Positions 28,601-42,125 of a DNA stretch of 64,000 bases are shown in pieces (the stretch's first letter is position 1; every line of letters begins with the position of its first letter). The translations under genes were made by a program, and so were the position numbers. Source of the DNA: Prinia subflava (taxonomy: Eukaryota > Chordata > Aves > Passeriformes > Cisticolidae); contig NC_086283.1 of NCBI RefSeq assembly GCF_021018805.1, forward strand, positions 60,847,803 through 60,911,802. Reading direction: 5' to 3'. The notes under the pieces were generated by a model, which saw only the letters and a list, made by a program, of their open reading frames with translations, had not been told where the DNA came from and did no database searches.

Positions 28601-30805
28601 CGACCCAGCTCAAGATGCTACTGCAAGGGCTCTTGCTGCAGAGATAACTCTCACCATCCAGAAAACAAGCTACCACCTTATTTGGAAGATGTGACCCCCT
28701 GAGTGAACACTGCCTCTTGTCAAGATCTCAGTAAATTTGTTTTCCTCTTCAGCTGGCTGTATGTGAGTGTTTGTGCAGCAGCCCTTAAGTCTGAGTCTTC
28801 ATTTTTTTTCACCTTAAGCTGATACTGATCACTTCAGACATCACAGCTCTCCTGACACAACAATGTGACAGCAGACAAAAAGCTGACATAGTTCATGAAA
28901 AAAATTACAAGGATCCCCTTCTAGAGGACTGGCTTCTCTGTCTGCCCCCCTGCCCTAGCCTTGTAAACTAAGAACTTCTGTAGATTTTTTGCTGGAGGAG
29001 GAAAAGCCAATAGATTTTTCAATGAATGAAAGTAATTTAATAAGAAATGAGGAGGAGATGAAGAGTCAGGTTAAATTCTGCAGCCATTCTGCTGTAACTA
29101 TTTGACACCCTCTGATGAGCCTCAGTATTTACAAGGACCCTTGATGTTGATAAAAGCAGCCAGAAAACAGAAACCACACCCATCCATAGTGTCTCCAAAC
29201 CTGTCTCCTCCTCTCCAGAGGGTCTGAGCACTTCCAGCTGAGATGGGCACCAGCTTTTGTCAGCTGAGAGTGGGAACAACGGTGACACTGACCTGGCTGA
29301 AGAACAGCCTGTGCAAAGTCTGGTCTTGCAGCAAGAGCTGTGACAGGTGGTATCTGGGGATGCACTGGTGTCAGCTCTCTCAGTATCAACTAAGAAAGTT
29401 TCTAAAAATGTTTCTATTATCCTGCCGGGAGATAGGGGCTGACCTAAGATCAAGTGAAATATCAACATCTTGCCTTTCACATGACATCGTCAAATAGTTC
29501 ATTTCACTTCTGAAAACATTTCTTGGTGCTTCCAAAAGAGTTGGAAGGGGTAGAGAAGGGAGCACAGAGCTTTAAAAAGAGAGCCAAATATCTTTCATAC
29601 CTGCTAATTTGTCTTAACCTAAACTGTATCCCAGAAACAGACAAATTAAGCCTTTTACAGAGTGTAGCCAGTTGCCTGCCAGGCTGCTAATATTTAATTT
29701 AAAAGTACATCCCTGCACATAAGTGGTTCTGAGAGCACTCTGGTATAGGCAGAAGTCTCCATTTATTTAAAATGTCACACAAGCAGCTCCACAGACCAAC
29801 AGGAACATCTAAGAAAATTTCTTAGCCAGGTCTGGCTTCTGAGCTTGGGTGAGGTGTTTAATCACTCTGGTGTCATTACGATATGTTTTCAGATCATCTT
29901 CAGGTACCTGAAGAGCTTCATGAATATGTCCATATGTCCTGAGAGTAAGGTTCTTTTATGTCTAATCAATGACAAGCAGTAGCCTTATTTTAAATAATGG
30001 CTTTCTGTTGATGAAAAAAATGAATTCACTTCATTTATCACCCTTGGTGATAAAAGAATGTGATTAGGGGGTTCCAAAGCCAAACACTTAAACAGCACCA
30101 AGTGTCAGAATTATGTCTCGAATCTCATTTCAGCTGCCATTTTATATCTTCTGATACTGTAATTATGTGTACACTTGTTTTTCTTCAAAGTGACCCATGA
30201 CCAGTTGGTGCTTGGTTATGAGCAGTTATTCGACATTTATTTTATCTTCTTTATTGTACACACTTCAAACTCTACTGTGAAGATAGAGTAATTAATTTCT
30301 TCATTAAAGGTGTCTGTCAATGTGTTACTCTTTCTAGGTGCTTTAAACATAAATTTTCGTCTATTTCTGTGAGTTAAAAGGAGTATTTGAATCTGTTTCA
30401 CTGATGAGAGGATGATTTTAACAGCAACTAGAAAAAAATTTGTGGTACAATTTTTGGTGTTACAAAGTGGTTCACTGTCATCTGTCACAGGAAGATGTCG
30501 AAGACCTGTTCTCATTGTCTTCAGCTGCAGCCCTGAGACCTCAGCTATTCTACATTCCCCCATGCTCAGTGGCATAAAAAATGTGTCATACACTTAGGGG
30601 TTTGTAAAGTATTGAGACAACTTGTCTTGTGTTACGCAGGAGCTCTGAAGTAGATACCAGAGCTGAAATGCAACTCTTCAGGGCAGTGCTTAAGAGTGTA
30701 AATGAAGAAACCTCTCTGTTACACCTACAATCATCTATCTTGTTACATAGTACTCGTCTATCAGCCAAACAGCTCAGCATGCTGACGGGCACAACTGAAT
30801 CTTTG
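22637..30805. other. Gene-free stretch
   Basis: I recognise no gene here. Open frames such as 23225-23503, 26545-26907 and the minus-strand 29037-29480 lack domains and splice context. A 14-bp word, GATGAGCAATTATG, occurs twice with 28-bp spacing near 27270-27310 (first copy one base different). Confidence 0.4.
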
Positions 30806-30869
30806 CAGCTGATCTTATGATAACTCTGATTTCTGTACAGCTGATCTTATGATAACTCTGATTTCTGTA
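30806..30869. repeat. Perfect 32-bp tandem duplication
   Basis: Two adjacent identical units (30806-30837 and 30838-30869), each beginning CAGCTGATCTTATGATAACT. It is a recent slippage or unequal-exchange product with no coding consequence visible. Confidence 0.95.
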
Positions 30870-33800
30870 CTCTGAGTTCTTCAATATAAGTTACTGCTTT
30901 TGTATTCCTCTATTTTGGCCCTTCCCCAGATTGTTCAAATATTGTCCAAACTGTGTCCTGAAAGGAAAAAACCCAACCAATTAAAGTAAAAAAATATGAC
31001 TAGACTGTGACCAAATTCCTTGAAAGAAGTGGATTCCTCCTACATCAGGTTGGTAACTGCAAAACAGCCTAGATCATACTCACCTGTAAATGAAAATTTT
31101 GTTTCTTATATTACCATTACAGCAAATATATGGACGTGTGTTGAGTTAAAATAAATTATTTTATATAGCTGTGAAGTTCATCTTTCTTAACTAAACTCGA
31201 GATCTTAGTGTTACTATTCCTGGAATGATTTAATCTCTCAAGATCACAGGTTGAATATTTGTTGTGACATGCTATATATTTTTATGAGCATATCTGTTTT
31301 CTTCCACTGCTTTTATCCTTTTCTTCTTTTTTGAGAATACTAGGGTTTGACCATCTAGACATATTGTTGTCAGGAATGTTAATACTAATAATGACAACAA
31401 CAGTAATCGTCACCATGCATTATGAAAACTGATGCCACAGGTAAGTCAACTACTTCCTTGAGCAGCTTACTCCAGTTCTTAATATACCTTTCAATGAAGA
31501 AGTTGTTCCTATGTGCAGTGTAAACCTCATGCCCTCATTGTTGCACCCCTCATTGTTGCACTCTTTACCTCAGTGACTCTTTCTGGCTTATGTTGTAGTC
31601 TGGTTCCATTGAACTACGTAGACTTTTGTTCTGGGTTTTTAAGGCAAATTTTGCATCATATATTTATAAGCTTATGCTAAAATATTTTCTATGTTGGTTA
31701 AAAATTCTTACTTCTCTTTTATTTTCATCTGGTGCAAACAGAGATGCTGTTTAAATAGGAATTTTTCTTTCTGTTGGTTAGACATCACTAGATTCTAACT
31801 AAATCTGGTGAACAGCTTTAGGTTTCCTTTCTATGATTCAGTCTTCAGCTAACAATGCCATATGGTTATCCACCTTAAGGTGAACTCTAGCAGCTAAAAA
31901 GATATTTCTCTTCCTTGACAAAAGAGTTAATGCATGTGTCTAATTACATTTCATAATGTATTTTCATGAGACTTCTCCCATGCTGAAAGAAAATACTTGT
32001 CATGGCTGATAAATTAGGTGGGTTCCCTGGTTAGCTATTAAAGTTGTTGGTACTTATTCTGCTTCATCTGCACTATTTTTGGGATGTAAGTCCTGACAGA
32101 AATTAATGTTGTTCTTCTTGGATTTCTCATTAAATACAGTGCTTGAAAAGACCAGCAACAGATGTATGTATGTCTGGTCAGAAATACTGTCATGTCAAAA
32201 TACCAAAAATTGGACGGAGTAGTAATTCTTCAGAAAGTCAAGAGCAACAGTAATATTAGCAATTTTAAAAGTAATAGTAATAGTAAAAGATTGTAATTCT
32301 AGTAATCCTAGTGACAGGAATAGTAACTGACTGTCTCAGGCATAGTTTTGTGTAGGACAGTAGACAGACATACCAGAATCTTAGTTTTGATTCTTTCCTG
32401 TCTTAGGGAATATATGGATCTTCAGCTCAGACTGTGTTATATTGTGGCTAAGAAGGATTTTGCCATTGTCTTAAGTGGAGGCAGAGATTCCCTCTGGATC
32501 TTTTGAGTCAATTTTTTCCATTTTGTTTATCTGCTGTACAAAGGTGAGACCTTATATCAAAGATGGGATAGGAACTCAAATCCCTTTAAAACCTTGAAAA
32601 TGTGCCAGAGTTCCTAGGTTATTTATGCCTGTTTGCTTAGGCTGTAGATTAGTTAGGTTAAAATAAAATAAAGTAATAATTGTTAATTCAGAGGGTTGTA
32701 TTAGTTATTTGTTCGGGGGACTCATGTGAATGCACATTTTTCTTTTATTACTTACTGGAATTTTCATCTGTAGGTTGTAGCTATCTGTGAGACTGCTGTG
32801 ATGAGAGCTAAGCTCTGTGTTCTAAGAAGCATTCAAAGCAACTACTTCCCTACAGCATCAAAGCACTGGGAATCAACATGCTAGCAACTAATGTCTTGAG
32901 GAATTGCACAGTTTCTAGTATCTTCAGTGTGTTTTTTTTCATAGGCCCCCAGACACTAAGACAGTTGGATATAATTTCATCCTATCCTTGCTTCAACATA
33001 AGCTAATTAGGAAGCTCATTATTTATTTGGCACAAATTTAGCATAACAAATCAATTTAACAGGGCACAAGAGACAAAGTAATTTAAAATGAAAGTCAGAA
33101 TCAAGATGAAATAGCAAGACGGAATATTTTAATTTCTAAAAATGCACTAACATCCTAATGGCTCTGTGGATCTCAGTGGTGTTTCCAACATAGATAGGTC
33201 AGCACCAACCTCCCAGAGAAAGGCAGGGTTCACTGATCAATATTTTTTCTTCTGGGTGGCACCACCTCCTTTCCAGTCATTCCCATCCAATGTCACTATG
33301 CCACTACTTGAAACAAGATGGATAATCTGAAAGAGGGAAAGTCTCTGATCTGAATAGAATCGAATAGCTGGAAACTATAATGAATGAAAATATTTTGGTA
33401 AGTTAACCAGTGATAGATGTTCCAGTGGTCCCTATTCAAGCTGGGTTGGAAACAGATTGGTTGGGCTGATATGGAACCCTGGTAACCTACACGCTGTCCC
33501 TAGGATTAGTTTTTCCATGGTCATAACCATTTTGTTTTAAACTTAGAAAGTTTGTGATGAGATTTTAAAAAAAATATTGATGTTTTAATTGCTTTATATA
33601 ACCTTAAAAATTAATTACTAAGATTAGTGTAGAGCAAAATGCTCAGCTAGTGTAAATATCTTTGAAGTAAATATAATTATATTCATTGTCACTGGGGGCA
33701 ATTGGGCTCTATCTATTTAAGAAGTTTCACATAACTTGTGTCTACCATGGATCTAACTGTTCTTGCATGGTTTATGGGATTTAGGGCAGCACATTTCCCA

Positions 33801-34883
33801 GCACAAACCTTCCAACCTGGAAGGTTTCCTTGTCTGTTCAAAGCATGTGGGTGTTGTAAACATTTACAGTTCCCAGCATGATTCTTCTCATTTTCCCAAC
33901 AGCTTTGATTCATTAGAAAAGAGACAATGAGACTTGTTTGGTGATGTTGCACACGAGGGACAGAAGAAATACTTAGTCTGTGCTGAAGTCCTGCACAATT
34001 ACAGATGTTTTCCTGGTATCTATCTGAACCAGTGAAGATTGTTGTGGTTTCTGGAGATAAATTTGTATGATGCTTTTTTCCTCCTACGTACCTCATTAAG
34101 TCCTAACACTAAATCCTGGGCTGGACCCAGAGCTGGTGCAAAAACAGAACAGAGGATCTACACAGACTTACACCATGTGGAGATGACAGGATAGAGAGGA
34201 CATAGTGGAAGGGATCATCAGGAATGCTTACTGCTCAGTGCTATAGTGGTCTTATGCACCATTCATCCAGAGATGGAGACATATCCACATATCCATCCAG
34301 TGCAAGAACTTGTTTGCCTCTCATGCTAGAAAACTCTGATCTCAGGGTTTGAGGTTCCTAATTTCTAAAGCTGTCCAGAAGTGTGACATTGGTTGTCACA
34401 TACTGTATGTGTGATGAGTAAAATTAAATTGATAGAAATTCTTTGCCATTCACAGTAGTTTATATTTCACAAGTGGCAGAAATGTGCTGAGAAGTCATAT
34501 TCCGATTCAAATATGGGAAACTCTTGCTACAGTTTGGTAAGAATATACGAGTACAGTGTGCAGAATGAGTGTCACAGGGATCTTGATATTCATGTACCTA
34601 TGGTGCAGGATTTGGAGAAGGTGCCTTTCTGTTTAGGAGTGTGGAGAGCGAGAAAAGTTTTCAAGAAATTTTTGCAAATAGAGCAACCTGTTCCTGGCCA
34701 GATTTTCTCCACAGTTTAACCAGTTTTTTGACTGCTTTTGGTTATAGACTTTTCCATGGGATAAGGAAGCAGAAAGGCATGGTGTAGTACCATCCTTTTC
34801 TTGAAAGACAAAAGAGAGGACTTTTTCCTGCAAGTCATCTGTATTTGGGTGATGATTTCTAAGAAACAAACAATTTTACATGT
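30870..34883. other. Gene-free AT-rich stretch
   Basis: I see nothing I can support as a gene or known repeat. A CCTCATTGTTGCA word is duplicated at about 31533-31562, and the region has TAATAGTAATAG-like low-complexity patches near 32250-32330. Confidence 0.4.
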
Positions 34884-34914
34884 TTCTTCTTCTTCTTCTT
34901 CTTCTTCTTCTTCT

Positions 34915-34955
<41 letters not shown>
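34884..34955 (+). repeat. (TTC)n microsatellite running into poly-T
   Basis: About eleven TTC units run straight into an uninterrupted run of about 38 T. This is a pyrimidine-only tract of about 70 bases. Its complement is an all-purine strand that can form triplex structures. Length in the assembly is probably unreliable. Confidence 0.9.
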
Positions 34956-34959
<4 letters not shown>

Positions 34960-36009
34960 CTTAGATGTTCCAGAATGGAAAGAAATTAGCTCAAGATGGG
35001 CAAGAAAAAGGTCCCCACAATAGAAAAATGCAACTATTTTACCCCATTGCTCTTTCCTCTGACAATATCTGTGTTTTGTGATAGTACACATACATTCCTT
35101 GCTGGAGAGTACTTACACTGATTTATAAAAAGGGCAAAAGATATTTTGGATACAGTAGTAAGCTGTAAAGGACCCAACAATTTCACCACCATCTCTCCAT
35201 TAGCTTTCATGTTTGTGCATTTAAATAGAAAAAGAGGGTCTGGAGACTGCTGTTGCAGACAGTTAAGAGGCTTGTAATTCCTGACTGTTGAATTTTGTGG
35301 ACTGCTGATCTGTCCACAAAACTGAAAGACTATAATTGGTATTGGGGAATCAAGGAAGGATTTGCTTCTGCAGCAGAGGTGGGAAATGGTCACGATCCCA
35401 GGTGAGGGATCTTCTCTTTGTTAAAGAGCAAAGTAACATTCAAACATCATTAGTCTGTAGATGGAAGTCAAGTAAGCTGCAGATTTTTGCCTCTTGTGTG
35501 TGTGTGTGTGCATGTTTTTCTGTAGCACTGAAAGGAAAGGGATGTGACTTGCTTTCTACACTAAACCATCTTGTTATCTCTGCTCTGTGAAGATCACCTC
35601 CTGTAACACCTTAAGTAGTGGCTTTTTAAACAGTATGAATTATTTTGAACAAAAGAAGTTTCTTACTACATCAGAGCAAATGAACAGCCATGTCACAAGC
35701 TTAGTGCGGTCACACGTGTCCAAACTCGGAAAAATGAAGAGAGAAGCTCTGTTCCAAGTTATCCATCACAAAAAATTTCATCTTCTTTAACACAGCCTCT
35801 TAAGAAGACATAAACCCTATCCTGCTCAGAAACACAGAGTGTTTTCCAGTGTCTGCACTGGTCTTGAGCAAGCTGATATTTGGTGAGCATTTGATCACTT
35901 TTAATCCTGAAGCTGTATCATCAGGTATTGTTCCTACTCATTGAAGTGCCTCAGTTTGAGCTGAAAGTTTCAAACTATGCAGTTTTTTTGGGTCAGAGAT
36001 GTATATTTT

Positions 36010-36050
36010 GGAGGAGGGAGGGAGAAAGGGAGGAAGGGAGGAAAGAAAAA
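36010..36050 (+). repeat. Purine tract (GGA/GGGA)n
   Basis: A run made only of G and A, with GGAGG and GGGAGG units. Low-complexity sequence that could form triplex DNA. Confidence 0.8.
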
Positions 36051-36796
36051 TTCAGATTTCAGGAATGAGAAAACTGCCAGCAGAGAGTAATAGCCACAGC
36101 CAGGACATTGAGGGAAGCCACATAATTAGTATATAAAATAAAGGTCATTCTGCACTACTTTTTCCTAGGATTTCTGGCTTGGTTTTTTCTGAGCCCAAGG
36201 ATACCTTTTTCCACAGTATTGAGTCACTCTGAGTGGCCCAGGACCCATGTGCTGATAGCAAGAGTAGGTCCAGGCCCATATCCAGCACTTCTGGTCATAT
36301 GATCTACTTTTTTGCCTGACTCTTGTTGTGGTAGTGCACTGAATCTTACCTATAACCTTACAGGTTTCCTTCTGAGATATATTTCGGTGGCTTGCTGGTC
36401 AAGATTTCAGTGCAGATGCACGCACAGATACACGCAGATCTGTGCATGAAATTTTTCTGAAAAGGTCAAATTGGTTCTGAGTAAAACAAAGAAACTAAAA
36501 GCAATGTTTTTTTCTGGATTCGTCTACCAAAAATATACAGACACTTGAATAAACAAATAACCTTTTGATGCATGAAGACCCTTCTCAGTGGCCTAAATCA
36601 GAAACAGTCACCATTGATCTAGATAATGTAAGGCCACACAACTATATATATGTCCAAAGAGAGTTTTCATTTTTCTCTTGATTAAATTCTGTGGCAACAT
36701 TGCTAGTGGGTTTTGTGGAAGAGCATTTTTGCCTAAACTACTTGCCTTTATTTTTAACATCAGTAAACAAGATTCTCAGTGTCCATTTAATGTATG

Positions 36797-36875
36797 TATG
36801 AGTTTGTCTGAACTGCCAAATCAGCAGCTTATGTAGGCTATGTAGAGGTTTATCTGAACTACCAAATCAGCAACC
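36797..36875. repeat. Diverged tandem duplication, period 46
   Basis: TTTGTCTGAACTGCCAAATC and TTTATCTGAACTACCAAATC occur 46 bp apart within longer similar units. The mismatches show it is older than the perfect duplications at 22.6 and 30.8 kb. Confidence 0.75.
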
Positions 36876-39088
36876 AGATAAGGATATAAAAGTAGTGTGG
36901 CTGAAATAACAAGAACTGACACACTTCCATATACTCCTTGGGGCAGAGAAACAGACTGAACAAATTGCTAAATATTTCAGCTCCCTTCCAGTAAGGATTC
37001 CTGGCAACCCATGATATCAGATTTCTGTGCAGATGTTCATCGGGTAAACAAACACAGAGCTGCACTCCCAAACCTGTCTTTAGCAAACTGGCTGGGATAG
37101 CAGCCCTCCTGCAATATAAGACCATCACTCCTAATTACACAGATGCCTTGAGATTCTTTTCTTTTCTAAATGCATTAGGACACTGCCAGGTCTCTGTAGC
37201 AGAAATTGGAATAAGGGATAATTTGCAATACACTCTAAGAAAAATAATCTGAATTTTCTTCCTTCTTGCCTTGCCTTTCTAAAACAGTAATGAAGTGTAA
37301 AACAAGCTTTCTTGAAAATTTCTTCTGACTTTAAGGCAACCAAGTTTCTACCTTACATTGATGTTCATATGAACATGAGAGACTTTAGTCCCCTGAGTTC
37401 CTGAAGCTTAATGGCCAGTTATGCAGAAGGAGTAGGAAAAAACTCACAACTCAAATGATACTTTGACAGCATGTAGCTCAAAATTTAGGATATAAATACC
37501 TTATTCTTCTGCTGCCTGAGGTCCTAAATTTTTCTGGTCAATTTCCCCAGAATTTCAGTTACCTTTTTTGACAATGTCTTGGTGTGCTGGTCATGTCCAT
37601 GTAAAAAAAAAAAATCAGGCATTGTCTCCATTGGGATACACAAAAATGTTCTAACCACCTTGACTGATAAAGATTTAAAGGAAGCAACCACTCACCTCAA
37701 ACACAATCATTACAAGTATGTAATTGGAGAAAAAAAGTGCAAAGGAAAAGCTGTTGAATATGAGAATATGGGTCTGGAGAGCTATAACAAGGCAAGAATT
37801 GTGTAGGAAAAATCACTGGGGAGCATGAAAGAGTGGTCCCAGGGTGAGTGGTGGTTCACTGCAAGGCTGGCCTCCTGGTTATGGCACCAGTTTGCCAGCT
37901 GTGAATGACTTACATGGGAATGAGTTATTATAAATAGGTTAGATATTTAGGTATCTCATCAGAAAAAAAGTTTTGGATTTTTATTTTTTTATTTTATTTT
38001 TTGACTTTTAAACCTTAAAAAGAAGATGGAGGGATTATCCAGGTACGAATGGAGAAACAATTGCCAGACAAAAATAGGGAAGAGTGATTTTATGGTTTCT
38101 TCTTTTAGTGCATTTATAGGCCAAATAGAAGTGTATTTTAACTCTTATCCTGGCTCATGTCTCTCCAAAAGGTACCTCGTTATTTTAATTTTAATAAAAT
38201 TCTACTGGAGAGGAAAGGACTGGAGATATAAACCAGACTCTCTGGGGTCTTTTTTCATCCATGAAGCAACCATTCAGAATACTCCTCTTGGACTTGCAGA
38301 AATACTCTGCAGTTTATGTGACTGGTTGTGCACTGTTTAAGAGTGGAATAAAAGAGAAACGGGCTCTATGCAGGAAGGATAGCAAAAAGGAATATTAAAA
38401 AGGTATGATTACATTGTAGAAAACAAAAGGGGTTTTAGGCACTTTGCTGTGAAAGAAGAGTGCCCATTCATTTCACAGAACAGTGGATAATATATTATAG
38501 AGGTTCTCAGAATATTGTAGGTGTATGAAGTGAAACCTAAGGCTGAATGCCTGTTATTATTAGGATTATTGTGGGAGGCTGCTGAAATATTTTGTGCTTA
38601 TTTGTGCTGAACATCAGAAAAATCAGTGGCTGGAATCAGAATGGATTAAGAAAGTCTCTAAAATTGGCCTATGCATTGGAAAAGCTAGATCACTTAGCAG
38701 CCCAGAAATAAATTTTGGAGCTGCAGCAATACAGAAAAAGATTACTAAAAAGGAAAAGGACAATATTGTAAGAACAAATGAAAGCGTTTACAGTACTCTA
38801 GAAATGCAAAGGGATAACAGCAGATGGGATAGGGGTCAGATAGGGGTCAGCAAACATGAAGTAAAGCTGAAACTCCTGAATTAGCCGATCATTATGCAAA
38901 AGTCAAAAATAGCTACTCTGTCTGCAGGAAGATGTGGCATGTTAGATTGGGAACGAATGGAGAATGCTGACTTTTTGGATGATATGTAGGAACAAGGAAC
39001 CTGGGTGGCTATCCCAGGGGAAGGTAGTGCTGATAACTGCTTTTGCCACTCAGTAAAAAGGTCTCCAGAGGATGTGGAAGACATTGCT

Positions 39089-39094
39089 GCAAAT
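39089..39094. other. Target-site duplication GCAAAT (left)
   Basis: Six bases directly left of the LTR at 39095 are repeated exactly at 39472-39477 on its right side. A 6-bp duplication is the size made by class II (ERVK/alpharetrovirus-like) integrases. Confidence 0.85.
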
Positions 39095-39471
39095 TGAAGG
39101 CTGAGGCCTGGTAGACCGGGGGCTAGAGGAACGTGAGTCCGACCAATATGGTTATAAGCATGTACTACTCTTTATTTCCCGAGATGGCAGGTTATATACA
39201 GAGAGAGTTGTTTACAGTTAGCAGGTGCATTCTGATAGGCAGTGAACATACAGAAGTATGTAAGCTATTGCAGTTTAAGGCAGCCACCGTGTCTTCTCAG
39301 TAACTGTTCTATGCTATTAACACTCCTACCTTAACACATTCCTAATACCAGATAACCTTATCTGGTACTACGTATGTTGGACGTACTAGGCCTACTAGGC
39401 CCAGGCCTGAGGCCTGGTCTGAGGCCCAGTTGTGGATAGCTCTGCCTTATGATATAAGCCATCCTGCTACA
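39095..39471 (-). mobile_element. Solo LTR, class II ERV type, with 6-bp TSD
   Basis: The plus strand runs from TGAAGGCTGAGG to CTGCTACA, so the element reads TGTAGCAG...CCTTCA on the minus strand, with the TG...CA ends of an LTR. On the minus strand an AATAAAGAGTAGTACATGC poly-A-signal block sits shortly before GGTCGGACTCACGTTCC near the 3' end. Exact GCAAAT duplications flank both sides. No internal viral region is present, so it arose by recombination between two LTRs of a former provirus. At 377 bp it is of normal length for the class. Confidence 0.88.
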
Positions 39472-39477
39472 GCAAAT
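39472..39477. other. Target-site duplication GCAAAT (right)
   Basis: The partner of the left copy at 39089-39094, directly after the LTR end CTACA. Confidence 0.85.
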
Positions 39478-39515
39478 CTCAGGCATTTAAAGGAGACCAT
39501 ATCTGGGGATTAGAG

Positions 39516-39548
39516 TGCTGTGCTGTGCTGGGCTGTGCTGGGCTGTGC
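39516..39548 (+). repeat. GCTGTGCTGG minisatellite
   Basis: Repeated GCTGT and GGCTGT units, about six in a row, just right of the solo LTR. Simple sequence only. Confidence 0.8.
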
Positions 39549-41594
39549 AATGAAAGCACCGGCAGTGGGCTCTGAAAATGCATCTGGGCTTGACCCTTGG
39601 AGCTGTGATCAAAAGGCAAGAACAACAATCATCCTCTAAGCCATGAAGTCTGGTGATGGCAGCATAAGACATGATTTTCCTCCCTGGCCTCTCATCCATA
39701 CTGAGTGAGAGCTGGGCAAATTTCCTTCAACACTGGATAAGAACCAGTCTCCCCATCCAGAGCATGTTCTCATGCCCAGTTTGACGAAAGAGAGGACTTA
39801 TTTGGTCTATTTTTAAACAATAACTGAATTGCAAGAGTGTAACTTTTTTCTTTGTGTGAGGGATGTTCACCTGGACACAATCATAGCCACTTCTACCATC
39901 AAGGATTGGTTGGTGTGTGGTGGGAACTTTTAGATCTTCAGTTTTCACTTCCTTGTGTTGCTTGAGGTGGGGAAAGCATGGAAGTTGGAGTGGTTGGAGT
40001 GGAGTGCCACAGGTTTTGAGTTGGGTCAGGCTTTTTCTTATCTCATTTCTGTCTCCAGTAAATTGTCATTATCTCAACTATATGATCTTTGCATTTTGTG
40101 CCTCCGGTTCCCTCCAGCCTCCCTCCAGTTGCATTCCTTTTTTGTTACTCACCTGTGATCACACTGAAACCAGTGAAAGCCCAGGAAGGCCAGGGTGGTA
40201 TAAAGGTGATGAAGAATAGTCAAAAACCAGCCTAAAGTCTTTAGATAAGTGATGGTGAGCATTGCAGCACTCAGAAGAATAGGATATTCTTTGTCTTTGA
40301 AAATGAGAATTTTATATACTACCTGGAATCTTCGCAAAAGGAATGGGTTGAAAGCAGTATCAGCAAGGATGATAGCACAGCTATCCCTCTGATTTTTCTG
40401 CTGCTTGTTCCATGTGTTACAAAATGCCAGAAGGTTTAGGAATTAGCAATCAGGGGGATGACCTTGTCAATTTGCAGGTTTTAACATTTTCCTCAATGAC
40501 TTTCTATCTTCCAGCAGCTTCAAAAAGGGATTTTCTTACTCTTGGCAAATTCTGGAATAAAGTAGGTTTAGAGAACGTTCACAAAATCTTCATAGTTTTT
40601 CTTTTTACATGTTTCTATATTATTTTCAGGTTTAGTTGTTTAAATTTTACTTTTGATCTCACTGCAGTAACACCCAGTCTGGTATACCAGTTGAAATTGT
40701 CCAACTGCCCATGGTCTCTGGATTCTGATGATTATCTTTACAATCTGATGTATAATCTTTACAATCTCACTTTCATTTCCTTCTGGACCTTCTGAAACTC
40801 TTTCCACTTACTATTTCACTCTTTTCAAATCTTTCCTACATCATATTTTGAGGGATTTTAGGCTATGTAGAAGGATGCAGTTCAAATCCAGCTGTGTACC
40901 ACCAGCAGTCCAGAAGGACTGGAAATAGTGATAAGGAAATAAGTCTGCTAGATAGATGGCAACAGTGGATGTCTAGAAACGGAGCTTAAAAATGCTAGTT
41001 TATTACAAGCACCGTTGAGAAGAGGAACCATTATGACATGGGTATTGAAGTCACATGTGGAAGTAGATGTTATTATTTGAGAGTTCCTGTGAAGCATTGC
41101 CCTTTCTCAAATTTTGTTTGGGCTAGGTCAGAAAGCTCATTCCTGCTTGTGAAACCTCATCAACACATAAACCACCGCTTGTTCTGTGAAGTAGTCAAGG
41201 GAAGAGAATTACAGTGCTTCTAGCCTTGCCTAGTTTGGAGGAGGAGAAGCTTTTCTCCTGAAAAAGTAAGTATAAAGCCATAAAATTAATACAGAACTAT
41301 TTTTTTTAATGTTTTACTATTTAAAAATATTTGTTGGAGAACAATATCCAAGAAAACCCTAGGTCTCTCATCTCTGAATATGTGGGTGGTTTGAGAGCTA
41401 ACAAGAGCAGATCTAGAGTCTTTTTTCTGCTCAGATTAACATTTGTCTGTTAGTGGTTAGGGTTTATTTGTATGAGTTATGTCTAGAAATATTATCTGTA
41501 AATTAATATATAAACATTTTTGGGTTTTATTTCTGTTTTGTTTCAGATGCTATATATGGCAAATAACCGGATATTAGAATTTCTCATTCTTTTT
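39549..41594. other. Gene-free stretch
   Basis: No supported gene. An approximate 21-bp tandem duplication around TATCTTTACAATCTGATG lies near 40731-40770. Open frames such as 40412-40795 have no recognisable domain. Confidence 0.4.
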
Positions 41595-41599
41595 ACTGG
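41595..41599. other. Target-site duplication ACTGG (left)
   Basis: Five bases directly before TGTCTTGG are repeated exactly at 43876-43880. A 5-bp duplication is the ERVL size, and it brackets the whole nested cluster. Confidence 0.8.
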
Positions 41600-42125
41600 T
41601 GTCTTGGTTTGAAAGACAGGTGTCTGGTAGGGAAGGAAGGAGCCTCCCTTGGAATGGAGAATGTGCATCTCCTCTCTCCGAATTATTATGATTTTGAAAT
41701 TAAGGGGTCCTCAGCCAAGGATCCAAGGGTAGGAATAACAATTCTTTACTAGTATATGTGACAAAGCAAACAAACAGAAATAACTAAGGCATTAACAACA
41801 AAACAGAAACCAGGAACCTCGTGATGGCCTTCTGGGCTGAGACGGGAAGGGATGGAGGAGAGGCTCTGCTTCACAAAACCCTGGGGCAGTCTGACCCTGG
41901 TGCCTCTGCAGGACTCTGAGGAGCACCAGTCTGGGACAGCAGGAATGAGCAGAAACCCTGGGCTGGTAGATGGGATGTATCAGAAGCTCTGCGGTGTGTA
42001 ATATATGATGTAATTCATGTTCATGCAATATACACATATAATCATTCATGTTTATGTAATATGATGTATCTATGGTATCAAATCAGCTGCATTTTAGGAG
42101 GAATACAGTATCAGTCACTCAGGCT

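Larger units (their letters stand above)
34956..39088. other. Gene-free stretch
   Basis: No gene recognised. Frames at 37579-37806, 38026-38340 and 38594-38884 fall close together on the plus strand, but none shows a domain, and stops separate them. A G/A-only tract lies at 36010-36050, a diverged 46-bp-period duplication at 36797-36875, and a 12-bp tandem repeat near 38829-38852. Confidence 0.4.

Noticed and set aside
29037..29480. 147-codon minus-strand open frame with several cysteines
   Set aside because: The cysteine spacing matches no motif I know, and overlapping frames on both strands are equally open.
35496..35510. Short GT repeat
   Set aside because: Only about seven units, too short to be noteworthy.
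37579..38884. Three plus-strand open frames in a row
   Set aside because: No domains, separated by stops, and no consistent splice sites linking them.
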